Source of the DNA: Burkholderia sp. 9120 | Lineage (GTDB): Bacteria > Pseudomonadota > Gammaproteobacteria > Burkholderiales > Burkholderiaceae | Direction: 5' to 3' | Length of the DNA: 64,000 nt | NCBI RefSeq assembly: GCF_000745015.1 | Contig: NZ_JQNA01000002.1 | Coordinates: forward strand, 2,294,001 to 2,358,000 | In this document: in pieces, positions 38,276 through 46,150 of the stretch | Layout: each line of letters begins with the position of its first letter | Numbering within the stretch: the stretch's first letter is position 1 | Program-made: the position numbers and the translations under genes | The notes under the pieces: model-generated | The model's database searches: none | Told to the model about the DNA's origin: nothing | Seen by the model: only the letters and a program-made list of their open reading frames with translations

Positions 38276-38804
38276 CGTTCGAGCTGCGATGGACTGATTT
38301 GGGGACTGGCGCGAGCGCTGCGTTTCTATCGCAGCACGACGCATCCCGACGGCCTTTGAACCGTAATTTATGGGTGGCGGCAGAGGGTGTCGAGCCAAAA
38401 AGTGTTAGGCCTCCGCCGCGGATGTAACACCTTGTTACTGCGACGTTTTTCTACGACACAACCCTTGCGCCGCCGCCCTGAAACCGCTTGCTCACAAGGC
38501 TTTGCCGAAGACCCGGAACGGCCTTGCGTATGACGAATCCGAGCGGTTTTTTCGGCCTGATTGTCAAAACCGCATGGACCGAACCGGGTAAGTCGCCAAT
38601 ACTGAAAACGTGAAGACCAACGCCGGCCCAGCGCTCACCGCTCCGTCCTGTTGATGCGCCTTTCTCATTAATCAATTCGGCAAATGAATTTGCATTTTTA
38701 ATCGATATAAAATAACAATAGCCTTTTGCCACAGCCAGAGGCGGGCCTTCGCGCGCGCTTCCGGCGCAGTGTCCGCATCCGCATCACCGAATTGAGATTC
38801 CGCC
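38276..38804. other. Intergenic region before the BASS transporter
   Basis: About 530 bases. The stretch 38660-38730 is AT-rich for this genome (ATCGATATAAAATAACAATAG) and probably holds the promoter of the transporter. A 93-codon frame on the minus strand (38451-38732) has no recognisable similarity and I do not call it. Confidence 0.4.
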
Positions 38805-39830
38805 ATGGCCCGCCCGAAACTGCTCCCCGACAACTTCACCTTATGCCTCGTCGGCACGGTGATCCTTGCCAGCTTGCTGCCGGTTCACGGGCAGGCCGCC
38901 GTCGGCTTCAACTGGCTGACGAACGTAGCGGTCGGCCTGCTGTTCTTCCTGCACGGCGCGAAACTCTCACGCGAAGCGATTGTTGCGGGTGCGACGCATT
39001 GGCGGCTTCACCTGGTCGTGCTGCTCAGTACCTTCGCGCTGTTTCCGCTGCTCGGCCTCGCGCTGAAGCCGCTGCTTTCGCCACTTGTCACGCCGGCGCT
39101 CTATGCGGGGGTCCTCTTCCTCTGCACGCTGCCTTCTACAGTTCAGTCGTCGATCGCGTTCACCTCCATCGCCAAGGGCAATGTGCCGGCTGCTGTGTGT
39201 AGCGCGTCGGCCTCGAGTCTCCTCGGCATCTTCATCACGCCCGCGCTCGTCAGTGTCGTCGTCACCAATCAGGCGGCGGGCGGCAGTTCGCCGTGGCATA
39301 CGGTGGGCGATATCGTGCTGCAACTGCTGGTGCCGTTCGTGGCCGGGCAGTTGCTGCGCCCGCTGATCGGCAAGTGGATCGAGCGTCATCGCGGCGTGCT
39401 GAAGTTCGTCGACCAGGGTTCGATCCTGCTGGTGGTGTATGGCGCGTTCAGCGAGGCGGTGAACGAAGGCCTGTGGCATCAGATTCCGCTGTCCGCGCTC
39501 GGCGGCCTGCTGCTGATCAACGTGGTGCTGCTCGCGCTGGCGCTGGCCGTGACGATCTTCGTCAGCAAGCGGCTCGGCTTCAATCGCGCCGACCAGATCA
39601 CCATCATCTTCTGCGGCTCGAAGAAAAGCCTCGCCGCCGGCGTGCCGATGGCCAAGGTGATCTTCTCCTCGCATGCGGTGGGCGCCGTGGTGTTGCCGCT
39701 GATGCTGTTCCACCAGATCCAGTTGATGGTGTGCGCCGCGCTCGCGCAGCGCTGGGGCGCTCGCGACACCAGCGGCGAAACCCGCGCCGCCGCGAGCAAA
39801 GGATCCGCCGCCGCCATGGCCCGGCGGTAA
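38805..39830 (+). CDS. Bile acid:sodium symporter family (BASS/SBF-like) transporter
   Basis: Inner-membrane transporter with about 9-10 helices, 341 residues. Family features: TLCLVGTVILASLLPVHG at the start, TNVAVGLLFFLHGAKLSREA, the discontinuous-helix region FLCTLPSTVQSSIAFTSIAKGN (about 112-133), and the second-half IIFCGSKKSLAAGVPMAKVIF. This is the YfeH-type SBF-like branch (PF13593), not the classic bile acid carrier. Substrate unknown; organic anions are typical. The C-terminal tail is Ala/Arg-rich. It stands alone before a terminator. Confidence 0.92.
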   Translation: MARPKLLPDNFTLCLVGTVILASLLPVHGQAAVGFNWLTNVAVGLLFFLHGAKLSREAIVAGATHWRLHLVVLLSTFALFPLLGLALKPLLSPLVTPALYAGVLFLCTLPSTVQSSIAFTSIAKGNVPAAVCSASASSLLGIFITPALVSVVVTNQAAGGSSPWHTVGDIVLQLLVPFVAGQLLRPLIGKWIERHRGVLKFVDQGSILLVVYGAFSEAVNEGLWHQIPLSALGGLLLINVVLLALALAVTIFVSKRLGFNRADQITIIFCGSKKSLAAGVPMAKVIFSSHAVGAVVLPLMLFHQIQLMVCAALAQRWGARDTSGETRAAASKGSAAAMARR

Positions 39831-39888
39831 ATACGCGCGCAATGCAAACAGGACATTCATAAGCGCCCTCCCTGAGCGTGATTCGAAG

Positions 39889-39913
39889 AAAGCCGCCTCG
39901 TGCGGCTTTTTTG
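39889..39913 (+). terminator. Terminator of the BASS transporter gene
   Basis: The stem AAAGCCGC / GCGGCTTT with loop CTCGT is followed by further T, about 60 bases after the stop. Confidence 0.85.
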
Positions 39914-39973
39914 TTATTTCACGCGCAAACGCCCTCGCTGTCGCCTCAGCCGGATGGCATAAGCCGAGTCCTG

Positions 39974-40011
39974 GCCGGGCCTAAAGCCCGGCTCGTCCTG
40001 GCATCCAGGAC
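39974..40011. promoter_or_regulatory. Two adjacent hairpins before the EAL-GGDEF gene
   Basis: GCCGGGC / GCCCGGC with loop CTAAA (39974-39992) is followed at once by GTCCTGG / CCAGGAC with loop CAT (39995-40011). They lie about 100 bases before the start at 40106. No T run follows. They do not match the c-di-GMP riboswitch folds as I know them. Confidence 0.5.
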
Positions 40012-40105
40012 ACGCACCACGCCAGTGCGTCGCGTCACTAAAAATTCACTTAACTCTGCGCCGGCCGCGCCGATAAGCCGAACGTCTCTTGCTACGCCTA
40101 CTGCC

Positions 40106-41956
40106 ATGCAACTTCGCTCGCCCTCCCGATCCGCCGCGCCGCGCATCGAGGAGTTGATCGCCCGGCGTGATCTGTTCGCTGTATTCCAGCCGATCATCGA
40201 TTTCGACGACGGCGCGATCCTCGGCTACGAAGGTTTGATTCGCGGTCCGGCGGGCACGCCACTCGAAACGCCCTTCGCCCTGTTCTCGCAAGCGCTCGCC
40301 GAAGGCTGCGCGATTGCGCTCGAACAGGCCGCCGCGCGCACCTGCATCGAAGCCTTCGCGAAGCTTGATTACGACGGCAAGCTGTTCCTCAATTTCAGCG
40401 CGGGCGCGATGCGTCAACTCGCCGAAGCGCGCGACGACACACTCGCTTTGCTGCGGCACCGCGGCGTCGATCCACAGCGGCTCGTGATCGAGCTGACCGA
40501 ACAGAGCTCGATTCCGGACGTAGCCAGCTTCCTGCCGGTGATATCGACGCTGCGCGCGGCAGGCGCGCAATTCGCGCTCGACGATTACGGCACGGCCAAC
40601 GCCAGCATGAATCTGTGGGTGCGTCTGCAACCGGACGTGGTGAAGATCGACCGCTTCTTCATCCACGACATTGCGAGCGATCCGCTCAAGTTCGAGGCCG
40701 TGCGCGCGATGCAGCATTTCGCCAACGCGAGCGGCGCGCAACTGGTGGCCGAGGGCATCGAGAACGAGGCGGATCTGATCGTCGTGCGCGACATGGGGAT
40801 CGGCTGTGGGCAGGGCTATTTCTTCGGCCGTCCGCATGCGCACCCGGCGCGCAAGCTGAGCGACGACGCGCGCGATGCCTTGCGCGCCAATCACATCGCC
40901 GTGTTCCCCGAGACCACGCGCGCGGTGAGCAGCGCGTCGCCGTCGGGCGGCATGGCGTCGGCGAAAATGCTGGTGCATGCGCCCGCGTTGCCGCGTCACG
41001 CCACCAACAACGACGTGCTCGAACTGTTCAACCGCCTGCCCGATCTGCACGCGGTCGCCGTGGTCGAGAACGACCAGCCGGTCGCGCTGATCAACCGCCG
41101 CAGCTTCATGGACCGTTACGCGCTGCCGTATCACCGCGAGCTATTCGGCAAGCGCCCTTGCCTGCAGTTCGCCAACGCGTCGCCGGTGATTATCGAAAAG
41201 TCGATGACCGTCGAGCAGATGGCCCAGCTCCTCGCGAGCGACGACCAGCGCTATCTCGCCGACGGCTTCGTCATCACCGAAAACGGTCAGTACGCGGGTC
41301 TCGGCACCGGCGAGAAGCTGGTGCGCGCAGTGACCGAGGTACGCATCGAAGCAGCCCGCTACGCGAACCCGCTGACGTTCCTGCCGGGCAACATACCGAT
41401 CAGCTCGCACATTGCCCGCCTGCTGGGCAACGACGCGGCCTTTCACGCGTGCTACGTCGATCTGAACCACTTCAAGCCGTTCAACGACCAGTACGGTTAC
41501 TGGCAAGGCGACGAGGTGCTGAAATTCGCCGCGGCCGTGCTCGCCGAGGTGTGCGACCCGACCCGCGATTTTCTCGGGCACGTGGGCGGCGACGATTTCA
41601 TGATCCTGTTCCAGAGCGACGACTGGCAGGAGCGCGTGCTGCGCGCGATCCACGTCTTCAACGAAGGCGCGCAGCGTTTCTACGCGCCGGCCGACCGGCT
41701 CGCGGGCGGCATTCACGGCGAAGACCGACGCGGCAATCCGAGCTTCTTCGCGTTCGTGACGATGGCGATCGGCTGCGTGCGCGTCGAACCGGCCAGCGGC
41801 CCGTCTCTGTACAACAGCGAGGAAATCGCGTCGGTCGCGGCGGTGGCCAAGCGTCGCGCGAAACACGACGCGAGCGGCTTCGTGCTGATCGACGCGGACG
41901 AAAGCCTGGTCTTGCTACGCGGCCAGGCCGAAGCCGCGCACGCGCATATCGACTGA
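40106..41956 (+). CDS. Cyclic-di-GMP protein with EAL, CBS-pair and GGDEF domains
   Basis: A 616-residue cytosolic protein without membrane helices. Start 40106 begins MQLRSPSRSAAPRIEELIAR; the frame is open to 39878 but reads through a terminator. EAL domain (about 15-250): EGL at 42-44 instead of EAL, NFSAGA, ELTEQ, DDYGTANAS, VKIDRFF, VAEGIEN and GQGYFFGRP, so the metal and catalytic residues of an active phosphodiesterase are mostly present. Two CBS-type repeats (about 290-420) could sense adenyl nucleotides. The GGDEF domain has GGDDF at 494-498, a variant that may bind GTP without strong cyclase activity. Net phosphodiesterase activity tuned by nucleotides is my inference. Confidence 0.92.
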   Translation: MQLRSPSRSAAPRIEELIARRDLFAVFQPIIDFDDGAILGYEGLIRGPAGTPLETPFALFSQALAEGCAIALEQAAARTCIEAFAKLDYDGKLFLNFSAGAMRQLAEARDDTLALLRHRGVDPQRLVIELTEQSSIPDVASFLPVISTLRAAGAQFALDDYGTANASMNLWVRLQPDVVKIDRFFIHDIASDPLKFEAVRAMQHFANASGAQLVAEGIENEADLIVVRDMGIGCGQGYFFGRPHAHPARKLSDDARDALRANHIAVFPETTRAVSSASPSGGMASAKMLVHAPALPRHATNNDVLELFNRLPDLHAVAVVENDQPVALINRRSFMDRYALPYHRELFGKRPCLQFANASPVIIEKSMTVEQMAQLLASDDQRYLADGFVITENGQYAGLGTGEKLVRAVTEVRIEAARYANPLTFLPGNIPISSHIARLLGNDAAFHACYVDLNHFKPFNDQYGYWQGDEVLKFAAAVLAEVCDPTRDFLGHVGGDDFMILFQSDDWQERVLRAIHVFNEGAQRFYAPADRLAGGIHGEDRRGNPSFFAFVTMAIGCVRVEPASGPSLYNSEEIASVAAVAKRRAKHDASGFVLIDADESLVLLRGQAEAAHAHID

Positions 41957-42012
41957 AGGACCCAGACGGCGGCAGAGGGAGCAAACGGGGCTGAAGCGCC
42001 CTTTCACGCCAT

Positions 42013-42035
42013 TGTTTAGCTTGTTTTACTAAACA
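42013..42035. promoter_or_regulatory. Probable LacI-family operator, distal
   Basis: TGTTTAG and CTAAACA form an inverted repeat around nine bases, and inside it TTTTACTAAAC (42024-42034) recurs in nearly the same form at 42114. It stands about 140 bases before the lacI-type gene. Confidence 0.55.
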
Positions 42036-42113
42036 GCATATTTCGGGCCAACCTCAACACCCAGGGGTATCTCCGGGTGTCATGCGAGTGTTTTTCCGGC
42101 GGTCGAAGGCACG

Positions 42114-42127
42114 TTTTACTATACAAT
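42114..42127. promoter_or_regulatory. Probable LacI-family operator overlapping a -10 box
   Basis: TTTTACTATAC (42114-42124) repeats the distal site with one change, exactly 90 bases downstream, and overlaps TACAAT (42122-42127), a plausible -10. This suits repression by looping and autoregulation. Confidence 0.5.
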
Positions 42128-42176
42128 CGCCGGACTCAAACACCGTGCGGTCGCCGTCTCGCGGCCGCTTCATTCG

Positions 42177-43163
42177 ATGGCCACAACCATCCGCGACGTC
42201 GCCCGTGCGGCCAGCGTGTCGATCGGCACCGTCTCACGCGCCTTGAAAAACCAGCCGGGGTTGTCCGAGGCGACCCGCGAACGGGTCGTCGAAGCAGCGC
42301 GGCAGCTTGGTTATGACGCCGCGCAATTGCGGCCGCGCATCCGCCGGCTCACCTTTCTGTTGCACCGTCAACACAACAACTTCGCCGTCAGCCCGTTCTT
42401 TTCGCACGTGCTGCACGGTGTCGAAGACGCCTGTCGCGAACGCGGCATCGTGCCGTCGGTGCTGACCGCCGGTCCTACCGAAGACGTGATCCAGCAGCTC
42501 CGCCTGCACGCGCCCGACGCGGTGGCGATTGCCGGTTTCGTCGAGCCCGAAACGCTCACCACGCTGGTCGCGATGCAGCGCCCGCTCGTGCTGATCGATC
42601 TGTGGGCGCCGGGCTTGCGCTCGGTGAATCTCGACAACGCCGCCGGCGCCACCCTCGCCATGCGGCATCTGTTCGCGCAGCAGCGCAAGCGCGTCGCGTT
42701 TATCGGCGGCTCGCTCGCGCACTTCAGCATCGCGCAACGCGCGCTCGGTTACCGGCGCGCGTTTTTCGAAGCGGGGCTGCTGTTCGATCCGTCGCTGGAA
42801 CTCACGATCGACGCCGGCCTCGACCCCGACAGCGGCGCCGCGCGCGCCATGCATCAGTTGCTCGACGCGCGAGGCCCGCACCCCGACGCGGTGTTTGCGT
42901 ACAACGACGCCGCCGCGCTCGCCGCGCTGCGCGCGTGCCTCGCGCGCGGCCTGCGCGTACCCGAGGACATTGCCATCATCGGCTTCGACGACATTCCCGC
43001 CGCCGCGCATGCTACCCCGCCGCTGTCGACCATCTCGGTCGACAAGGAAGCGCTCGGCCGGCGCGGCGTCGAGTTGCTGCTCGAAGACGCCCCTGCCGAA
43101 CTCGAAGTCCGTTTGCCCGTCCATCTCATTGCCCGAGCCAGTACTTTGGTGAAAACGCCATGA
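42177..43163 (+). CDS. LacI-family transcriptional regulator
   Basis: Sugar-responsive repressor of 328 residues. The N-terminal helix-turn-helix and hinge are typical (TTIRDVARAASVSIGTVSRALKNQ then TRERVVEAARQLGY). The periplasmic-binding-type effector domain starts at about 58 and ends with the usual AIIGFDDIPAAAHATPPLSTI. The effector should be the sugar handled by the next two genes (probably mannose or a related hexose; inference). It overlaps the isomerase start in ATGA, so regulator and enzymes form one operon under the operators upstream. Confidence 0.95.
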   Translation: MATTIRDVARAASVSIGTVSRALKNQPGLSEATRERVVEAARQLGYDAAQLRPRIRRLTFLLHRQHNNFAVSPFFSHVLHGVEDACRERGIVPSVLTAGPTEDVIQQLRLHAPDAVAIAGFVEPETLTTLVAMQRPLVLIDLWAPGLRSVNLDNAAGATLAMRHLFAQQRKRVAFIGGSLAHFSIAQRALGYRRAFFEAGLLFDPSLELTIDAGLDPDSGAARAMHQLLDARGPHPDAVFAYNDAAALAALRACLARGLRVPEDIAIIGFDDIPAAAHATPPLSTISVDKEALGRRGVELLLEDAPAELEVRLPVHLIARASTLVKTP

Positions 43164-44443
43164 CGCAATCCGATTCGCTTCATCCCGCCAACGGCGTTGC
43201 CGCGCCGTCCGTCGACGATTTCCGCAGCCGCGAGTTTCTGCTCGCGCACGTAGAGGACACGCTGCGTTTTTACGCGCCGAACGTGTTCGATCCGAGCGGC
43301 GGCTTCTTCCATTTTTTCCGCGACGACGGGTCGATCTACGACAGGACCACGCGGCATCTGGTGAGCAGTTGCCGCTACGTGTTCAACTACGCAATGGCGT
43401 ATCGCCAGTTCGGCGACCCGCAGCATCTCGAGTACGCGCGCCACGGTCTGCGTTTTCTGCGTGAGGCGCATTGGGACGCCCAGCACGAAGGCTACGACTG
43501 GGAACTCGAATGGCGCGACGGCCACAAGCGCACGCTCGACGCCACGCGCCACTGTTACGGCCTCGCGTTCGTGCTGCTCGCGTATTCGCATGCGGCGATG
43601 GCCGGTGTCGAAGAAGCGAAGCCGATGATCGGCGCGACCTTCGAATTGATGGAGCACCGCTTCTGGGACGCCGCGGCCGGCCTCTACGCCGACGAAGCGT
43701 CGCCCGAATGGCGCGTCAGTTCGTACCGTGGCCAGAACGCGAACATGCACACCACCGAGGCGTTGCTCGCCGCGCATGAAGCGACCGGCCATCTGGTCTA
43801 TCTGGATCGCGCCGAACGGGTCGCGTCGAATATCACGCTGCGTCAGGCGAAGCTTTCGCAAGGCCTGGTGTGGGAGCACTTTCACGCGGACTGGTCGGTC
43901 GACTGGCACTACAACGAGGAAGACAGTTCGAACATCTTCCGTCCGTGGGGCTTCCAGCCGGGGCATCAAACCGAGTGGGCCAAGCTGCTGCTGATTCTCG
44001 AACGCTTCCGTCCGTTGCCGTGGCTGTTGCCGCGCGCGGTCGAACTGTTCGACGCCGCCATGACGCACGCCTGGGACGAAGACCATGGCGGCCTCTACTA
44101 CGGCTTCGGCCCGGACGGCACCGTGTGCGACCACGACAAGTATTTCTGGGTCCAGGCCGAAACCTTCGCGACCGCCGCGCTGCTCGGCAAGCGCACCGGT
44201 AACGAGCGTTTCTGGGACTGGTACGACGAGATCTGGCGCTATAGCTGGGCGCATTTCGTCGATCACAAGTACGGTGCGTGGTATCGCATCCTCACCTGCG
44301 ACAACCGCAAATACAGCGACGAAAAGAGTCCGGCCGGCAAGACCGACTACCACACCATGGGCGCGTGCTACGAAGTGCTCGCGCACGCCCTGTCCGACGG
44401 CGCGGCCGCCGCTGCAGCCGAATCCGCGGAGCACACGAAATGA
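43160..44443 (+). CDS. AGE-family epimerase/isomerase (probable mannose isomerase)
   Basis: A 427-residue (alpha/alpha)6-barrel enzyme of the N-acylglucosamine 2-epimerase family. ATG 43160 overlaps the LacI stop. Catalytic-type histidines and glutamates are in LDATRHCYGLAFVLLAYSHA, NANMHTTEALLAAHEA, WHYNEEDSSNIFRPWGFQPGHQTEWAKLLL and KTDYHTMGACYEV. This set fits the YihS/mannose-isomerase branch, which converts mannose (or sulfoquinovose) to the ketose, better than the true epimerase with its ATP site. The adjacent kinase of fructokinase type supports mannose to fructose to fructose 6-phosphate. It overlaps the kinase by four bases. Confidence 0.88.
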   Translation: MTQSDSLHPANGVAAPSVDDFRSREFLLAHVEDTLRFYAPNVFDPSGGFFHFFRDDGSIYDRTTRHLVSSCRYVFNYAMAYRQFGDPQHLEYARHGLRFLREAHWDAQHEGYDWELEWRDGHKRTLDATRHCYGLAFVLLAYSHAAMAGVEEAKPMIGATFELMEHRFWDAAAGLYADEASPEWRVSSYRGQNANMHTTEALLAAHEATGHLVYLDRAERVASNITLRQAKLSQGLVWEHFHADWSVDWHYNEEDSSNIFRPWGFQPGHQTEWAKLLLILERFRPLPWLLPRAVELFDAAMTHAWDEDHGGLYYGFGPDGTVCDHDKYFWVQAETFATAALLGKRTGNERFWDWYDEIWRYSWAHFVDHKYGAWYRILTCDNRKYSDEKSPAGKTDYHTMGACYEVLAHALSDGAAAAAAESAEHTK

Positions 44444-45357
44444 GCCAAGCCAACGCAAACGCCGAATTCCCGCTGTTCGTCTCGGCCGGCGACATCCTCA
44501 CCGATCTCGTGCGCACCGGCACCTCGCAATGGCTGTCGCGGCCGGGCGGCGCCGGCTGGAACGTGGCGCGCTGCGTCGCGCGGCTCGGTTTGCCGACCGC
44601 CTGCGCCGGCTCGCTCGGCGTCGACAATTTCTCCGACGAACTGTGGAACGCGAGCGTCGCCGCCGGGCTCGACATGCGTTTCATGCAGCGCGTCACGCGG
44701 CCGCCGTTGCTGGCGATCGTGCATCAGACGCATCCGCCCGCATACTTTTTCATGGGCGAAAACGGCGCCGATCTGGCCTTCGATCCGGCGCACTTGCCGG
44801 CCGGCTGGAGCGAGCAGGTGAAGTGGGCGCACTTCGGCTGCATCAGCCTCGTGCGTCAGCCGCTCGGCGACACGCTCGCGGCGCTCGCGGCGCAGTTGCG
44901 TTCGCAAGGCGTGAAGATCAGCTTCGATCCGAACTACCGCAATCTGATGGAACACGGCTACGAGCCGACCTTGCGCAAGATGGCCGCGCTCGCCGATCTG
45001 ATCAAGGTCTCCGACGAAGATTTGCGTCTGCTGTTCAAGACCAACGACGAAGCCGCCGCGCTCGCGCAACTGCAAGCCATGAATCCGGCCGCCACCGTGC
45101 TGGTCACGCGCGGACCGGAAACGGCCCTGTTGATTGACGGCGCGATGCTGGTCGAAGCGCGGCCACCGCGCGTCGAAGTGGTCGACACGGTCGGTGCGGG
45201 CGACGCGTCGATCGGCGGCCTGCTGTTCAGCCTGATGACGGCGCCGCAGCGTGCGTGGCCCGAGCATCTGGCGTTCGCGCTGGCAGCCGGCGCGGCGGCC
45301 TGCCGCCATGCCGGCGCGCACGCGCCCACGCTCGATGAAGTCGTCGCGCTGCTGTAA
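44440..45357 (+). CDS. PfkB-family carbohydrate kinase (probable fructokinase)
   Basis: A 305-residue ribokinase-fold sugar kinase. ATG 44440 overlaps the isomerase stop (ATGA). The first signature is reduced to LSRPGGAGWNVARCVARLGLPTACAGSLG (about 32-60); the second is DTVGAGDASIGGLLFSLM with the anion hole and catalytic base GAGD at 252-255. The substrate-binding SFDPNYRNLMEHGY resembles fructokinases. Phosphorylating the ketose made by the upstream isomerase is the natural role. It is the last gene of the lacI operon. Confidence 0.9.
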   Translation: MSQANANAEFPLFVSAGDILTDLVRTGTSQWLSRPGGAGWNVARCVARLGLPTACAGSLGVDNFSDELWNASVAAGLDMRFMQRVTRPPLLAIVHQTHPPAYFFMGENGADLAFDPAHLPAGWSEQVKWAHFGCISLVRQPLGDTLAALAAQLRSQGVKISFDPNYRNLMEHGYEPTLRKMAALADLIKVSDEDLRLLFKTNDEAAALAQLQAMNPAATVLVTRGPETALLIDGAMLVEARPPRVEVVDTVGAGDASIGGLLFSLMTAPQRAWPEHLAFALAAGAAACRHAGAHAPTLDEVVALL

Positions 45358-45477
45358 TTCTGCTGCCTTGTGCGGCGTGCATTGTCACTGACAAGGCGCG
45401 CCGCCAGCGCGAAAGCCGGCGCTCCGTCATCGTGCTACGATGAAAAATCCGTAACCTTTGGAACCAGGAGCGTCGTC

Positions 45478-45708
45478 ATGGAAGACATCACCTACACCAA
45501 AGGCATCTACACGGCCACGGCGTCGATAAAAGAAGTACAAAGCGACACCTGGCAGGGCGTGGTCACACTCTCCCGCGACGAAGGCGACGTCACCGCCGAT
45601 CAGGAAACCACGGTCTACGAAGTGGACGCCACCTCGTCGACGCCGGAAGAAGCGCTCGAAGAAGCCAAGGCGCTCGCTCACCGCATTCTCGGCAGCATCG
45701 AACTCTAG
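45478..45708 (+). CDS. Small conserved protein, unknown
   Basis: A 76-residue cytosolic protein. The ATG at 45478 follows CAGGAG. The sequence predicts a beta-hairpin start (GIYTATASIKEVQSDTWQGV), an acidic loop and a C-terminal alanine-rich helix (TPEEALEEAKALAHRIL). No motif or known domain was recognised. The next gene (81 residues) has the same overall plan (GVYSIHVRPLE, then DATEAIAAAHQQAVDDI), so the two may be distant paralogues. Confidence 0.75.
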   Translation: MEDITYTKGIYTATASIKEVQSDTWQGVVTLSRDEGDVTADQETTVYEVDATSSTPEEALEEAKALAHRILGSIEL

Positions 45709-45773
45709 GCAGTCCGGCGCCGCGCGCGCCGAAGCGCGCCGCGCCACCTTGATCCAACCGGCTGGAGGCGATC

Positions 45774-46019
45774 ATGGCGGAACAGCTCTTCCTCTACGGC
45801 GTGTACTCGATACACGTCCGCCCTCTCGAACTCAACGGCGCACGCTGGGACGCGGAATACGAAATCCGCCATCGCGACAACGCGGTGAAATCGTGGACGA
45901 CCGTGGGTGGCGATAACGGCTACGGCGACGCGACCGAAGCGATCGCCGCAGCGCATCAGCAAGCCGTCGACGATATCGAACACGGCGCGGGCATTCCGAA
46001 GCCGCGGGCGTTTCCGTAA
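45774..46019 (+). CDS. Small conserved protein, unknown; possible paralogue of the preceding gene
   Basis: An 81-residue cytosolic protein. ATG 45774 follows GGAGGCG at good spacing. The beta-rich start LFLYGVYSIHVRPLELNG and WDAEYEIRHRDNAVKSWTT are followed by a short helix (DATEAIAAAHQQAVDDIEHG) and a PKPRAFP tail. It resembles its neighbour in layout more than in detail. No function can be given. Confidence 0.75.
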   Translation: MAEQLFLYGVYSIHVRPLELNGARWDAEYEIRHRDNAVKSWTTVGGDNGYGDATEAIAAAHQQAVDDIEHGAGIPKPRAFP

Positions 46020-46150
46020 GCTGCCGGCAAACACGTTCCGACCGCCCCAAGCGGTGCGCGGAACGTGGATCAAGAGTTGCGGCATCGCGGCATTGCACTC
46101 GCGAAACGGCGTGCTACGCTTTGCGCGTTTTCATATCCCACGAGCAGGTG

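Noticed and set aside
38451..38732. A 93-codon minus-strand frame between the Gly/Arg-rich gene and the BASS transporter
   Set aside because: No family similarity was recognised and no good ribosome-binding site. It spans the likely promoter of the transporter. Kept only as a note.
39974..40011. A c-di-GMP riboswitch before the c-di-GMP enzyme gene
   Set aside because: The two simple hairpins lack the junction and tetraloop-receptor layout of the known c-di-GMP-I and -II folds.
39878..40105. A 76-residue N-terminal extension of the EAL-CBS-GGDEF protein
   Set aside because: The frame starts inside the terminator of the preceding gene and crosses two hairpins; family similarity begins after 40106.
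42854..44458. A 534-codon minus-strand frame opposite the AGE isomerase
   Set aside because: Antisense shadow of a well-supported enzyme gene; no ribosome-binding site and no recognisable domain.
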